Of a stretch of DNA of 64,000 bases, positions 17,123 through 25,410 are shown one piece after another. The notes under the pieces were generated by a model. It did no database searches, was not told the DNA's origin, and was given only the letters and a program-made list of their open reading frames with translations. The position numbers and the translations under genes are program-made. Source of the DNA: Microseira sp041929235 (lineage in GTDB: Bacteria; Cyanobacteriota; Cyanobacteriia; Cyanobacteriales; Aerosakkonemataceae); NCBI RefSeq assembly GCF_041929235.1, contig NZ_JBHFNP010000349.1:1-64000 (forward strand), given 5' to 3'. Position 1 is the stretch's first letter. Every line of letters starts with the position of its first letter.

Positions 17123-17992
17123 TTAGAAAGCTAACGATTGCATTTCAAAGCGCAGTAGTAAGATTTGCCCGAAATAGAAACCTGCAACTGATAGCTTAAG
17201 ATACTGTTCGTATTTTCGATATAGTTCTTCACCAAACTGCTCCACAATCAGCAGTTTTTGCCGTCGCATATTTTTCAGCCACAGCTCGCAAGTTTTGCCA
17301 TATTGCATGCGATCGTTGCGGTAGGTTTTAATCTCAAATAAGCCATCTGATGCCATAAATATTTCACCAGGGCGGGGTAACTCGGAATCAGGAAAAATCT
17401 CCGTTTGGATGAACATATTTTTATCTTTGGCACTTAATGACCCATAGGCGATCGTCTGCAAAGATAACTTACCTTTTGGTTTTAGCCACTGTTGACATCG
17501 GCTGAAAAACTCCCGGTACACGCTAATTTTTTCCTCTAGGGTGGCTTCTGGTCGGGCAAAGTGTTCAAAAGCTCCGATTGAAACGATCGCATCGTAGGTG
17601 GTTGTCGGCTGATGGACAATCCAACTTTCCTCGTAGACTGTGATATTTGGGATATTCAGAGAGCAGATATGCTGATATTGATTGTGGCTCAACGTTAGCC
17701 CAGTGGCATGGTAATTGGGATCTAAGCTGACATAGCGGTGCATTAATGCTCCCCAGCCACAGCCAATATCTAGCAGTCTCTTGCCAGTTGTTGCTCCTGA
17801 AGCACTCAGATGCCAATCAATTTTTTTCTGTTGGGATTTTTCTAAGTCATCGTCTAGGGTTGGATCGTCCCAGAACCCACAGGAGTAAGTCAGACTAGAA
17901 TCTAGCCAGAGGCCATAAAATTCATTACTGACATCATAGTGGTGCTGGATGGCCGCTGCACTGCCGCCCCGGTTAGTTAAGCTTTGTACCAT
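17123..17992 (-). CDS. SAM methyltransferase of the cyclopropane-fatty-acid synthase family
   Basis: It has the N-terminal HHYDVSNEFY and LTYSCGFW blocks characteristic of cyclopropane fatty-acid synthases and mycolic-acid methyltransferases, and the SAM motif LLDIGCGWGA. Such enzymes add the methyl group of SAM across an acyl-chain double bond, giving cyclopropyl or methyl-branched chains. I start at ATG 17992 because AGGAG lies just before it; the frame runs to 18013, overlapping the ACP gene. The gene starts one base after the ACP stop, indicating translational coupling. Desaturases in the same operon could supply the double bond. Confidence 0.88.
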   Translation of the reverse strand: MVQSLTNRGGSAAAIQHHYDVSNEFYGLWLDSSLTYSCGFWDDPTLDDDLEKSQQKKIDWHLSASGATTGKRLLDIGCGWGALMHRYVSLDPNYHATGLTLSHNQYQHICSLNIPNITVYEESWIVHQPTTTYDAIVSIGAFEHFARPEATLEEKISVYREFFSRCQQWLKPKGKLSLQTIAYGSLSAKDKNMFIQTEIFPDSELPRPGEIFMASDGLFEIKTYRNDRMQYGKTCELWLKNMRRQKLLIVEQFGEELYRKYEQYLKLSVAGFYFGQILLLRFEMQSLAF

Positions 17993-17993
17993 C

Positions 17994-18272
17994 TTAGGCG
18001 CTCCTAGTGACATCTTCTAAAGTTTTTTCTTCTTGTATCATCTGGGCTAGATGGGTAGAAACTTGAGCAATTGTATTGAACTCAAAAAACAGAGAAGGAC
18101 TTAGCTCAAAGCCTAACCATTCTTCTAAATCACCTACTAGAGATACGACTGCCGAAGAATTGATTCCAAACCGTTCAAATTCATAATTATCGTCAATTTT
18201 TTCTGGCTCTACTTCGAGGAGATCTGCTAAATAGGTTTTAATCCATTTGCTAATTTGCTCTTGAGTCTTCAT
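17994..18272 (-). CDS. Acyl carrier protein
   Basis: This 92-residue four-helix carrier protein would hold the 4'-phosphopantetheine arm on S39. The usual Asp-Ser-Leu motif reads NSS here (INSSAVVS, 37-44), so the Asp before the serine is replaced by Asn. The pattern resembles stand-alone ACPs linked to acyl-AMP ligases. It is the second gene of the cluster, after a desaturase and before the methyltransferase. It presumably carries the acyl chain while it is modified. Confidence 0.88.
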   Translation of the reverse strand: MKTQEQISKWIKTYLADLLEVEPEKIDDNYEFERFGINSSAVVSLVGDLEEWLGFELSPSLFFEFNTIAQVSTHLAQMIQEEKTLEDVTRSA

Positions 18273-18302
18273 AACATGTCCTTATCTAGAGTTTTAGATG
18301 AA

Positions 18303-19277
18303 TTATGAGTTGATTGCTCGAGCTTGAATTCTTTCTTTAGTCGGAACTTTCACATCCCAAGCCAGATGAAAGACTTCCAGTAATTGAATGAACCAGTACC
18401 CCGGATCTAGGCGATACCACTCCAAGCCAAAGGAAGCCGAACCGGGAAACGCATGATGATTGTTGTGCCATGATTCACCGAAGGTCAGTAGGGCAATTGC
18501 TCCAAAATTATGACTGTGTTCTTCGGTCTCAAAGCGACTGCTTCCGAAGCAGTGCAAGAAGGAGTTAATTGACCAAATGGTATGTCCTACCCAAAGGATT
18601 CTGAACACCCCCCCCCAAAGAAATCCTGCTAACGCTCCGGCTAGACTCCAGTGGTACAATCCTCCTAAGAGGGTGGGCAGCACTAACCCAAGGGAAACCC
18701 ATAGATAGTAGTAGCGATCAACTCCGATCAGGTTTTTGTTTTTGATTAAATCTGGTACATAGTGGACAACACTGGGATATTCATGTTTGTACATCCATGT
18801 CACGTGGGAGTGAACTAAGCCTCGAATGCGATCGCGCCAACCACTACCGTGAAGATTTGGTGAGTGAGGATCGCCGGGTTTATCACTCAGTTCATGGTGG
18901 CGGCGATGCAACGCTGCCCATGAGATAACACCCCCTTGACCTGCCATTGCACCCCCAATCGCGAGAATGATTTGGACGGCATTATGGGTTTTATAGGAAC
19001 GGTGGGTAAATAAGCGATGGTAGCCAGACGATACCCCCAATCCTGTAATTAACCAAAATAGAACAAAAAGGGATAGCTCAAATTCGCCGAATGGAAGATA
19101 AGGCATTAACGGCAAAGCTATTAAAGTTACTACCAGGGGCAGGATTTGAAACAGGATAAAGTGCCTCTTTTGGAGGCCGTGAAGGAAAGAGTTTTCAACC
19201 ACTTTTTTTCTTTTTGTTTTGTCCGTAAAAATGGACTCGACATCTGCTAATTCAAGCTCTACTAATTTTGTATTCAT
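18303..19277 (-). CDS. Membrane fatty-acid desaturase, copy 2
   Basis: This 324-residue desaturase has histidine boxes HRLFTH (87-92), HRRHH (124-128) and HNNHH (271-275), and hydrophobic segments at about 42-60 and 70-85. It is clearly related to, but distinct from, the desaturase at 13114-14115, so the two may act at different positions or in sequence. As the first gene of the cluster it is probably preceded by the operon promoter in the 19278-19380 spacer. Confidence 0.92.
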   Translation of the reverse strand: MNTKLVELELADVESIFTDKTKRKKVVENSFLHGLQKRHFILFQILPLVVTLIALPLMPYLPFGEFELSLFVLFWLITGLGVSSGYHRLFTHRSYKTHNAVQIILAIGGAMAGQGGVISWAALHRRHHELSDKPGDPHSPNLHGSGWRDRIRGLVHSHVTWMYKHEYPSVVHYVPDLIKNKNLIGVDRYYYLWVSLGLVLPTLLGGLYHWSLAGALAGFLWGGVFRILWVGHTIWSINSFLHCFGSSRFETEEHSHNFGAIALLTFGESWHNNHHAFPGSASFGLEWYRLDPGYWFIQLLEVFHLAWDVKVPTKERIQARAINS

Positions 19278-19386
19278 GGCAATCAGTTCAAGCAGCTAAG
19301 AAAAACTTAATCCAGGCAGGATTTACTCATGCTTTTAGGGACTTATAATCGGCCTTAATACTCCAGCATGAGCAATAAACCCTGTC

Positions 19387-19492
19387 ATATGATGTCCGCC
19401 TAATTACCCTTAATAAAAATCTCGACCCGTCACCGTGTCACCCTGTCACCGCGTCATTCCTAAATAGATGGGTGAAGAACCGGACATGATAT
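19387..19492. mobile_element. MITE of family 2, copy A (106 bp)
   Basis: The ends ATATGATGTCCGCC and CGGACATGATAT are imperfect inverted repeats. The interior has a repeated GTCACC-type sequence (GTCACCGTGTCACCCTGTCACC). A second copy at 20481-20583 shares most of the body. TA at each end would fit IS630-type target preference. It is non-coding. Confidence 0.7.
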
Positions 19493-20144
19493 CAGAATGC
19501 GATCGGAACCAACGAATAAAGCGATTGCGAACACCCTCGTCTCCGTGGCTTGTAAGTGAGTAGTAATGCTTGTTAATTGCAACACCACTGAGTAAATTTA
19601 CTTTATTGAGTCGCGATTTTTGGAATTATTAACCTCTCCAGCGATAGCATAACCTCTACTTATTCCTCAGGCTATGCTTTGGCATTTTCGGAAAAATCCG
19701 GTTTTTGTTCCAAAACTTTATATTGCAATACATGAAGCACGACGAGAAAAGAAACCCAGTTTCAGAGTTGTTCGCTTGCGCGAGTGCGTGCGCGCCAGCG
19801 CGCAAGCTAAGGGAGGCATATCTATGGTTGCCAAACCAACGATTTCTCTTATCACCTTTGTTTGTTTGCGTAAGTCCTGTTCGTAATAATTTTAATGGTG
19901 AACATTTACATCCCAATTCTGAAAGAGACCCTTTTCAAGCTAGATGTATAGCATCTGCCTCGTCTTGATAAGACTACAGCTTTAACTTGAATAATCAGAG
20001 CAACAGGAATCTTCAATTTTTTTTGATTAATTAATCAAAAAATGATGGATAAAATTTTTCAAGTAGATCATATTTATCATCAAATTTTTGATTTAAAATA
20101 TAAAATATTTGATTGTTTTTTGAAGTTTTAATGAAGCTAATAGG
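19493..20144. other. Gene-free stretch with decayed repeats
   Basis: No credible gene. At about 19825-19879 lies a decayed half of the 106-bp MITE (ends GCGTAAGTCCTG), preceded by a GC-rich foldback of GCG/CGC runs (19780-19806). The last 150 bases are very AT-rich. Confidence 0.5.
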
Positions 20145-20221
20145 TAAGTAGGTGGGCATCAATAGACGCCAGTATGTGAAAAGATGTAAACATAGAGAGT
20201 TTAATCGCGGTCTATCAGTGT

Positions 20222-20794
20222 ATGGGATGTCGGCTGAGAATCTGGCTCACAACAGAGGAAAAGCAAACCCTCGAAGAACTTAGAAGAGCAAATCGTGTGC
20301 CACAACGCACCAAGGAGCGAGCTACTGTGTTATTACTAAATACGCGAGGGTTAAAAAATGAACAAATTGCCCAAGGACTTGGCTGGGCATTGTCAACGGT
20401 ACGTCACAGGATTCATCGTTGGCAAAGAAGAGGTTTGGTGGGATTGTGGGACGCACCTGGAAGAGGAGGAAAACCAAGTTATATGATGTCCGGCAAATAG
20501 CCCTTAATGAAATCTCGACCCGCGACCGTGTCTCCCCCTCTCCGCGTCAGTCCTAACTATGAGTATTCAGGCGGACACGATATTACTCGTAATCGGATTT
20601 AGTAGCGCTAGAAAATTATATTCAAACTCATCCCAGGAGTTATAAATCTAAACAATTAGCGACCATACTCAGGCAAGAATGTCAAGTTAACTTGACTCCC
20701 GACAGACTAAGACGGGTACTCAAAAAAATGGGTGGGTCCCGAAAAGATTACGGAAAAGCCCACGCCGAAATCAAGTTCTTACCAGTGCTTTAAA
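20222..20794 (+). pseudogene. IS630-family transposase, N-terminal part, broken
   Basis: The frame at 20222-20500 gives the helix-turn-helix half of an IS630 transposase (LTTEEKQTLEELRRA, then QIAQGLGWALSTVRHRIHRW). It is cut by the MITE at 20481. After the MITE the reading resumes (VALENYIQTHPRSYKSKQL, then VNLTPDRLRRVLKKMG) and ends with a stop near 20794. The catalytic DDE half, normally encoded next, is absent. Confidence 0.75.
20481..20583. mobile_element. MITE of family 2, copy B, nested in an IS630-type element
   Basis: About 103 bp, with ends ATATGATGTCCGG and CGGACACGATAT, closely related to 19387-19492. It interrupts the transposase frame just after the helix-turn-helix domain. Confidence 0.75.
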
Positions 20795-21038
20795 CAAGCA
20801 GACTTATGACCAATTTACTGCGAGCGATCGCATACATAAATTGGTGCGCCGCTCCGATCGCCTGTTGTCTTTAAATCTTTTCACATACTGGCGTCTATTG
20901 ACGCCCACCTACTTATTACCCAATAGTCTTCAGTGTCCAATCACCAATGAGCCAGCTAGATACTTGGGTTGTGCGCCTACTGACACAATTAGAGAAATTG
21001 CTCGCCGCGAATAATTTATTTCTAAAATCCTCCTTTGA

Positions 21039-21476
21039 TTAAGGTAAATATTTCTGCACCACGTCCCACCCAGTTAGGGAAACCAAGACAAACCCGACAA
21101 AAAGAAAAATATTTGTCGCAACGTGAAAAGTGCGCGCCCAAGAATATTGGGGACTAATCAGGAGGGCGCTGCCTGCCGATAATAAAACTAATCCAACTAC
21201 TGCTAACCCAACGGGTAGATGGAGGGAATGACCCAGGGTGCCATAGTGACCCAAAGTACCCACGATGCCGATGGTGAGGAGTAGAAGAACTAAACCCACC
21301 ATTATGCTGCCTACATTGTAGTGCAACGAACGCAGCCATCCCGGTCGTTGCCTGTGAGAGGTGCGGGTATAAAACATCCAAATCCCCGATAAGGCTAGCA
21401 ACAGATATGCCGCGATGGACAACCCCATCGACCAGGCGGCAATTCTCCATAACCAAATAAAATCAGGTAAATTCAC
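21039..21476 (-). CDS. Cyanobacterial membrane protein (DUF4079-like)
   Basis: This 145-residue protein has four hydrophobic helices (WSMGLSIAAYLLLALSGIWMF, then VGSIMVGLVLLLLTIGIVG and two more), resembling the cyanobacterial DUF4079 family of unknown function. The frame extends to an ATG at 21521, but the extra 15 residues are translated heptad repeat (TTHYRLPIT), so I prefer the GTG at 21476 giving NLPDFIWLWRIAAW. No partner gene is evident. Confidence 0.7.
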   Translation of the reverse strand: MNLPDFIWLWRIAAWSMGLSIAAYLLLALSGIWMFYTRTSHRQRPGWLRSLHYNVGSIMVGLVLLLLTIGIVGTLGHYGTLGHSLHLPVGLAVVGLVLLSAGSALLISPQYSWARTFHVATNIFLFVGFVLVSLTGWDVVQKYLP

Positions 21477-21540
21477 AAATTGGGTAATGGGTAATCGGTA
21501 ATGGGTAGTGGGAAGCTTCATGCTTCGACCCTACTAGCAG

Positions 21541-21640
21541 AGGACTTACGCAACGTCTCTATATGTAGGGTGCATCAAGAGCGGTGTACGGCACCATCTC
21601 TACCATATCTGGAGTTGCGGCGATTGTCCTGTAGCAATTG
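21541..21640. repeat. Imperfect foldback related to the GGACTTACGCA family
   Basis: AGGACTTACGCAAC near 21540-21553 is mirrored imperfectly by GTTGCGGCGATTGTCCT near 21613-21629. It may be a decayed relative of the 106-bp MITE. It sits between two convergent-facing genes in a 360-base spacer before tnpB. Confidence 0.45.
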
Positions 21641-21722
21641 CCAGCACAAAAATAGGGCTGCTCGATCAAAGCAGCCCCAGCAGTCATAAAAACGGAAATT
21701 TTAACGAAAATGTCGCCGAAGT

Positions 21723-21744
21723 CCCCGTCCTTCTGAAGGCGGGG
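21723..21744. repeat. Left-end hairpin of the TnpB element
   Basis: CCCCGtCCTT and AAGGcGGGG form a near-perfect hairpin about 95 bases before the tnpB start. Hairpins of this kind mark the ends of IS200/IS605-type elements, which are moved as single strands. Confidence 0.5.
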
Positions 21745-21838
21745 ATCGATAGCGACTAACTATCTCAGACGCTGCCTTCGCGAATCCACATTTCTTAGAT
21801 TTGTGCTATCCTGTTACTGTAAATGTTATATTCCATTA

Positions 21839-23059
21839 ATGGTTATAAAAGTAGTCAAAGTTCGCTTATATCCAACCAACGAGCAGCAGCACCAGTTATC
21901 CAAGATATTTGGGTGTTGCCGATGGTGGTGGAACTTTGCACTAAACAAAAGTATTGAGGAATATAAAGCAACGGGTAAAGGTTTAGGGCAGTCAGCCTTG
22001 AATGCTTTACTTCCAAAGCTCAAAAAAGACAAGGAAACTGAATGGTTGGGTGAGTGTTACAGCCAAGTTTTACAAGCAACAACACTCAACTTAACCCTAG
22101 CCTACAAAAACTTTTTTGATGGACGTGCTGGATTTCCTAATTTCAAATCTAAGAAAGGTAAACAGTCTGCCCAATATCCTCAAAACGTAAAAGTCCTGGA
22201 TGGCGTTGTCAAATTACCGGGAAATATTGGGGAAATCAAAGCCTCTATTCATCGTCCTATAAACGGCAAAATCAAAACCGTAACCGTCAGTAAAACACCA
22301 TCGGGTAAATATTTTGCCTCTATCTTATTTGAAGTAGAAGGCGAAACTCCTAAAACTGCTGACGGCAAGATTTATGGGATTGACTTAGGGGTAAAACATT
22401 TTGCTGTAGTTACAGACGGTGAAAAGGTTTCCAAGTATGACAACCCGAAGCATTTAGCTAAACATGAAAAGAACCTAAAACGCAAACAGAAAAAACTTTC
22501 TCGCAAAAAAGAAGAAAGTAACTCTAGAAACAAATACCGCTTCCTTGTAGCTAAAGTTCATGAACGAGTAGCCAACGCGAGGCAGGATTTTCTCCACAAA
22601 CTTAGTCATAAGTTGACCAGCGATAGCCAAGCTGTGATAGTCGAAAATCTTCATGTTAAAGGCATGGTAAGGAATCATAATTTAGCTTTAGCCATATCTG
22701 ATTGTGGATGGGGAATGTTTGTCAATTTCCTAGCTTATAAACTTGAACGCAAAGGCGGAAAGCTTGTTGAAATTAATAGATTCTTTCCCAGTTCCAAACT
22801 CTGCTCTAATTGTTACCATCAAATGTCTGAAATGCCATTAGATGTGAGGGCATGGACTTGCCCTAATTGCAAAACGCATCATGACAGGGATGGGAATGCC
22901 GCAACGAACATTAGAGCAGAAGGAATCAGAATGCTAAAGACGGATGGAACAGCCGTTTCTGCCGTAGGAGGGGGAGTAAGACCAAAACTAGGACGTAAGT
23001 CCAAGTTGAGGCATTCCCCTGTGAGTACGGAAGCTCCGCCCTCTTACAGGGCGGAGTAG
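21839..23059 (+). CDS. tnpB: RNA-guided nuclease TnpB of an IS200/IS605-type element
   Basis: This 406-residue, apparently full-length TnpB has an N-terminal OrfB helix-turn-helix (MVIKVVKVRLYPTNEQQ), a central domain, and a RuvC triad (D182 in YGIDLGVKHF, E269 in IVENLHVKGM, D349 or D351 in HHDRDGNAATNI). The zinc finger is CSNC (322-325) and CPNC (341-344). TnpB is guided by an omega RNA from the element's 3' end. No tnpA is present, so it belongs to the IS1341-like stand-alone class. I chose ATG 21839 over the upstream 21803 frame. Its 3' end overlaps the right-end hairpin. Confidence 0.92.
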   Translation: MVIKVVKVRLYPTNEQQHQLSKIFGCCRWWWNFALNKSIEEYKATGKGLGQSALNALLPKLKKDKETEWLGECYSQVLQATTLNLTLAYKNFFDGRAGFPNFKSKKGKQSAQYPQNVKVLDGVVKLPGNIGEIKASIHRPINGKIKTVTVSKTPSGKYFASILFEVEGETPKTADGKIYGIDLGVKHFAVVTDGEKVSKYDNPKHLAKHEKNLKRKQKKLSRKKEESNSRNKYRFLVAKVHERVANARQDFLHKLSHKLTSDSQAVIVENLHVKGMVRNHNLALAISDCGWGMFVNFLAYKLERKGGKLVEINRFFPSSKLCSNCYHQMSEMPLDVRAWTCPNCKTHHDRDGNAATNIRAEGIRMLKTDGTAVSAVGGGVRPKLGRKSKLRHSPVSTEAPPSYRAE

Positions 23060-23064
23060 TTCAC
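22930..23064 (+). ncRNA. Candidate omega (guide) RNA scaffold of tnpB
   Basis: TnpB guides are normally produced from the last part of the ORF through the right end. Here the region ends in a perfect hairpin CTCCGCCC/GGGCGGAG (23034-23041 and 23049-23056) followed by TAGTTCAC at the probable element boundary. The guide would then read into 23065 onward. Inferred by analogy, not shown by the sequence. Confidence 0.4.
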
Positions 23065-23450
23065 TCTACAGCCACTAAAACGGGTGATGTTAAAGATGCT
23101 GTTTTGTCTAAAGTTTTGTTTGTTTTTTCTGACTTTTGATGGAAAGCGATGGTTTGTTCGACTTTTTGACTTGCCTCGCTCGAGACTTGGGGTTGTTCCT
23201 CGACTCGCAAGCGAGCGCACGGTATCTTATCCGATAAAATGGCACTCGCCATCATACCCGAATGAATTTCCAGCAGCGCCTCAGATATTGTTTCAAACAT
23301 GAGGCGTTGGCCCGGAAACACCACCCGCTCGAAGTACCAGTTGGGAACGTTCGTAATCCGAACAACTTGAACCTTGCTCGTCGCATTCACGTAGCAACAG
23401 AGTATGCGATCGCTCGAGTTAGGCGGTAAGGGATCAAGGATTTGAGCCAT
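23061..23450 (-). CDS. DUF1830 family protein, stop codon supplied by the TnpB element
   Basis: The family match is DUF1830, a cyanobacterial family of unknown function: ILDPLPPNSSDRILCCYVNATSK, then TNVPNWYFERVVFPGQRLMFE. The conserved domain spans about residues 1-75, followed by a low-complexity tail. The frame opens with a TTG at 23474; I prefer the ATG at 23450. The TGA stop lies at 23061-23063, inside the TTCAC end of the adjacent TnpB element, so the last native codons may have been lost on insertion. Confidence 0.82.
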   Translation of the reverse strand: MAQILDPLPPNSSDRILCCYVNATSKVQVVRITNVPNWYFERVVFPGQRLMFETISEALLEIHSGMMASAILSDKIPCARLRVEEQPQVSSEASQKVEQTIAFHQKSEKTNKTLDKTASLTSPVLVAVE

Positions 23451-23751
23451 AGCTGCTAGGGTAACTGATGCCAAAACCGATTACATATGCACCTTAGCAT
23501 TTTGCGATCCCCGTTGTTTGTAACTGTGACTACCAACAGGCCACTCCATAAGGATTCTACCGTAAAATCGGTCTTTCGATAGATTAAGAATTTCTTATAT
23601 ATTTTACAAGTTGATACAAGCATAGCTAAGAAGCGGCGTCATTTTAAGCTGGGAGCGGGCAGATGAATAAACTCTGCGGTATCGTAAAGTTATATGAACG
23701 AGTTTAAAATTTTGATTAATTAGTGGCAACTCACCCATCCACTTACCCGCA

Positions 23752-25326
23752 ATGGCAAATCGAATTCTGTATGTCCGCCTCCCCTGCAACCCCATCTTTC
23801 CCATCGGGGTTGTTTACCTTGCCGATCACCTGCATAAGTTGTTTCCAAAGGTAGAACAGCGCATCTTCGATCTGGGAACGGTGCCGCCCCTAGATTTTGC
23901 CCCTGCGTTGGATGCCTGTATAGATGAATTTCAACCCAACCTATTGGTATTTTCTTGGCGAGATATCCAAATTTATGCACCAGTGGGGGGTAGAGGTGGT
24001 AACCCACTCCAGCACGCCTTTGAGTTTTACTACGCTCCGAATCCTTTGGTAAGATTGCGGGGAGCGCTGGGCGGGTTGCGCGTGACCACAGCCTACTATA
24101 CGGAACTGTGGCGCAACCTGGGGTTAATCAAGCGGGGACTAAAACGCGCCAGAAAATACCAAAGCGATGCGCGTGCGGTTGTTGGCGGCGGTGCGGTGAG
24201 CGTATTCTACGAGCAATTGGGTAAAAGCTTGCCCGATGGGACAATTGTTTCCGTCGGCGAAGGCGAAACGTTGCTGGAAAAACTCTTGCGGGGGCAAGAT
24301 TTTAGCAACGAAAGGTGTTATGTGGTGGGAGAGACAACGCCGCGGGATCGCATGATCCACGAACCTCCCACCCCGATCGAAAAAACCGCCTGCAATTACG
24401 ACTACATCGAAACCATCTGGCCGGAATTTCCATATTACCTGCAAGAGCAAGACTTTTACGTCGGCGTACAAACCAAGCGCGGTTGTCCCCACAACTGCTG
24501 CTACTGCGTTTATACCGTCATTGAAGGCAAACAAGTACGCATCAACCCTGCCGATGAAGTCGTCGCCGAGATGCGCCAATTATACGCTCGCGGCATCCGC
24601 AACTTCTGGTTTACCGACGCCCAGTTTATCCCCGCGCGGAAATTTATCGACGACGCCGTCGAACTGTTGCAAAAAATCCTCGACGCCGGGATGAAAGATA
24701 TCCACTGGGCAGCATACATTCGGGCAGATAATTTGACGCCAGAATTATGCGACTTGATGGTAAAAACCGGGATGAATTATTTTGAAATCGGCATTACCAG
24801 CGGGTCGCAGGAACTGGTACGGAAAATGCGGATGGGCTATAACCTCCGCACCGTCTTAGAAAACTGCCGCGATTTAAAAGCCGCCGGTTTCAACGATATA
24901 GTTTCCGTCAATTACTCCTTCAACGTGATTGACGAACGTCCCGAAACGATTCGCCAAACAATCGCCTATCACCGCGAACTAGAGCGAATTTTTGGAGCCG
25001 ATAAAGTCGAACCCGCAATCTTCTTCATCGGGTTACAACCCCACACCCATTTAGAAGAATATGCCTTTGAAAACAATATCCTCAAACCAGGATACGACCC
25101 GATGAGCTTAATGCCTTGGACAGCCAAAAAACTCCTCTGGAATCCAGAACCATTAGGCTCATTCTTTGGGGAAGTTTGCCTGCAAGCTTGGCGACAAAAT
25201 CCCAACGATTTTGGACGCGAAGTTATGAGAATATTAGAACAAAGACTCGGTTGTGCCGACTTAGAAGCAGCCCTCAACGCCCCGATCGAAACCAAACAAA
25301 AACAGCTAGTAACAGCTAATCGCTAA
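23752..25326 (+). CDS. Radical SAM protein with B12-binding-like N-terminus
   Basis: This 524-residue protein has an N-terminal Rossmann-like segment of the B12-binding kind but without a clear DxHxxG. A radical SAM core follows, with the cluster motif CPHNCCYC (C245, C249, C252), and a C-terminal helical extension. Radical SAM enzymes use a [4Fe-4S] cluster and S-adenosylmethionine to abstract hydrogen. Relatives occur in many cyanobacteria without an assigned substrate; it is not one of the named classes I can identify. It appears to be a single gene, with a DICT gene 84 bases downstream on the same strand. Confidence 0.85.
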   Translation: MANRILYVRLPCNPIFPIGVVYLADHLHKLFPKVEQRIFDLGTVPPLDFAPALDACIDEFQPNLLVFSWRDIQIYAPVGGRGGNPLQHAFEFYYAPNPLVRLRGALGGLRVTTAYYTELWRNLGLIKRGLKRARKYQSDARAVVGGGAVSVFYEQLGKSLPDGTIVSVGEGETLLEKLLRGQDFSNERCYVVGETTPRDRMIHEPPTPIEKTACNYDYIETIWPEFPYYLQEQDFYVGVQTKRGCPHNCCYCVYTVIEGKQVRINPADEVVAEMRQLYARGIRNFWFTDAQFIPARKFIDDAVELLQKILDAGMKDIHWAAYIRADNLTPELCDLMVKTGMNYFEIGITSGSQELVRKMRMGYNLRTVLENCRDLKAAGFNDIVSVNYSFNVIDERPETIRQTIAYHRELERIFGADKVEPAIFFIGLQPHTHLEEYAFENNILKPGYDPMSLMPWTAKKLLWNPEPLGSFFGEVCLQAWRQNPNDFGREVMRILEQRLGCADLEAALNAPIETKQKQLVTANR

Positions 25327-25400
25327 TAGCTAATGGCTAATGGCTTAAGCAGCAATTGACCATTAGCAATTAGCAATTAGCAATTAGCAAGCTCGTAATT
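25318..25400. repeat. Heptad repeat cluster (ATTAGCA/GCTAATG)
   Basis: Tandem 7-base repeats of the TAATGGC and AATTAGC kinds fill the spacer between the radical SAM and DICT genes. Similar clusters lie at 27855-27915 and 33948-34020. They are typical short tandemly repeated repetitive sequences of filamentous cyanobacteria. Confidence 0.8.
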
Positions 25401-25410
25401 ACCAAAAATC

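Larger units (their letters stand above)
20145..20915. mobile_element. Short IS630-type element with 41-bp inverted ends
   Basis: The left end (20145-20185) and right end (20875-20915) are inverted repeats of 41 bases with a single mismatch, starting with TAAG, consistent with TA target choice. The interior holds a broken IS630-type transposase N-terminal half and a MITE. At 771 bp it is shorter than a complete IS630 element, so it is non-autonomous. Confidence 0.85.

Noticed and set aside
24139..24579. Minus-strand frame of 146 codons
   Set aside because: Lies wholly inside the radical SAM gene, whose motifs are intact.
25318..25400. Regular repeats resembling a CRISPR array
   Set aside because: Units are 7 bases with no spacers; they are heptad repeats.
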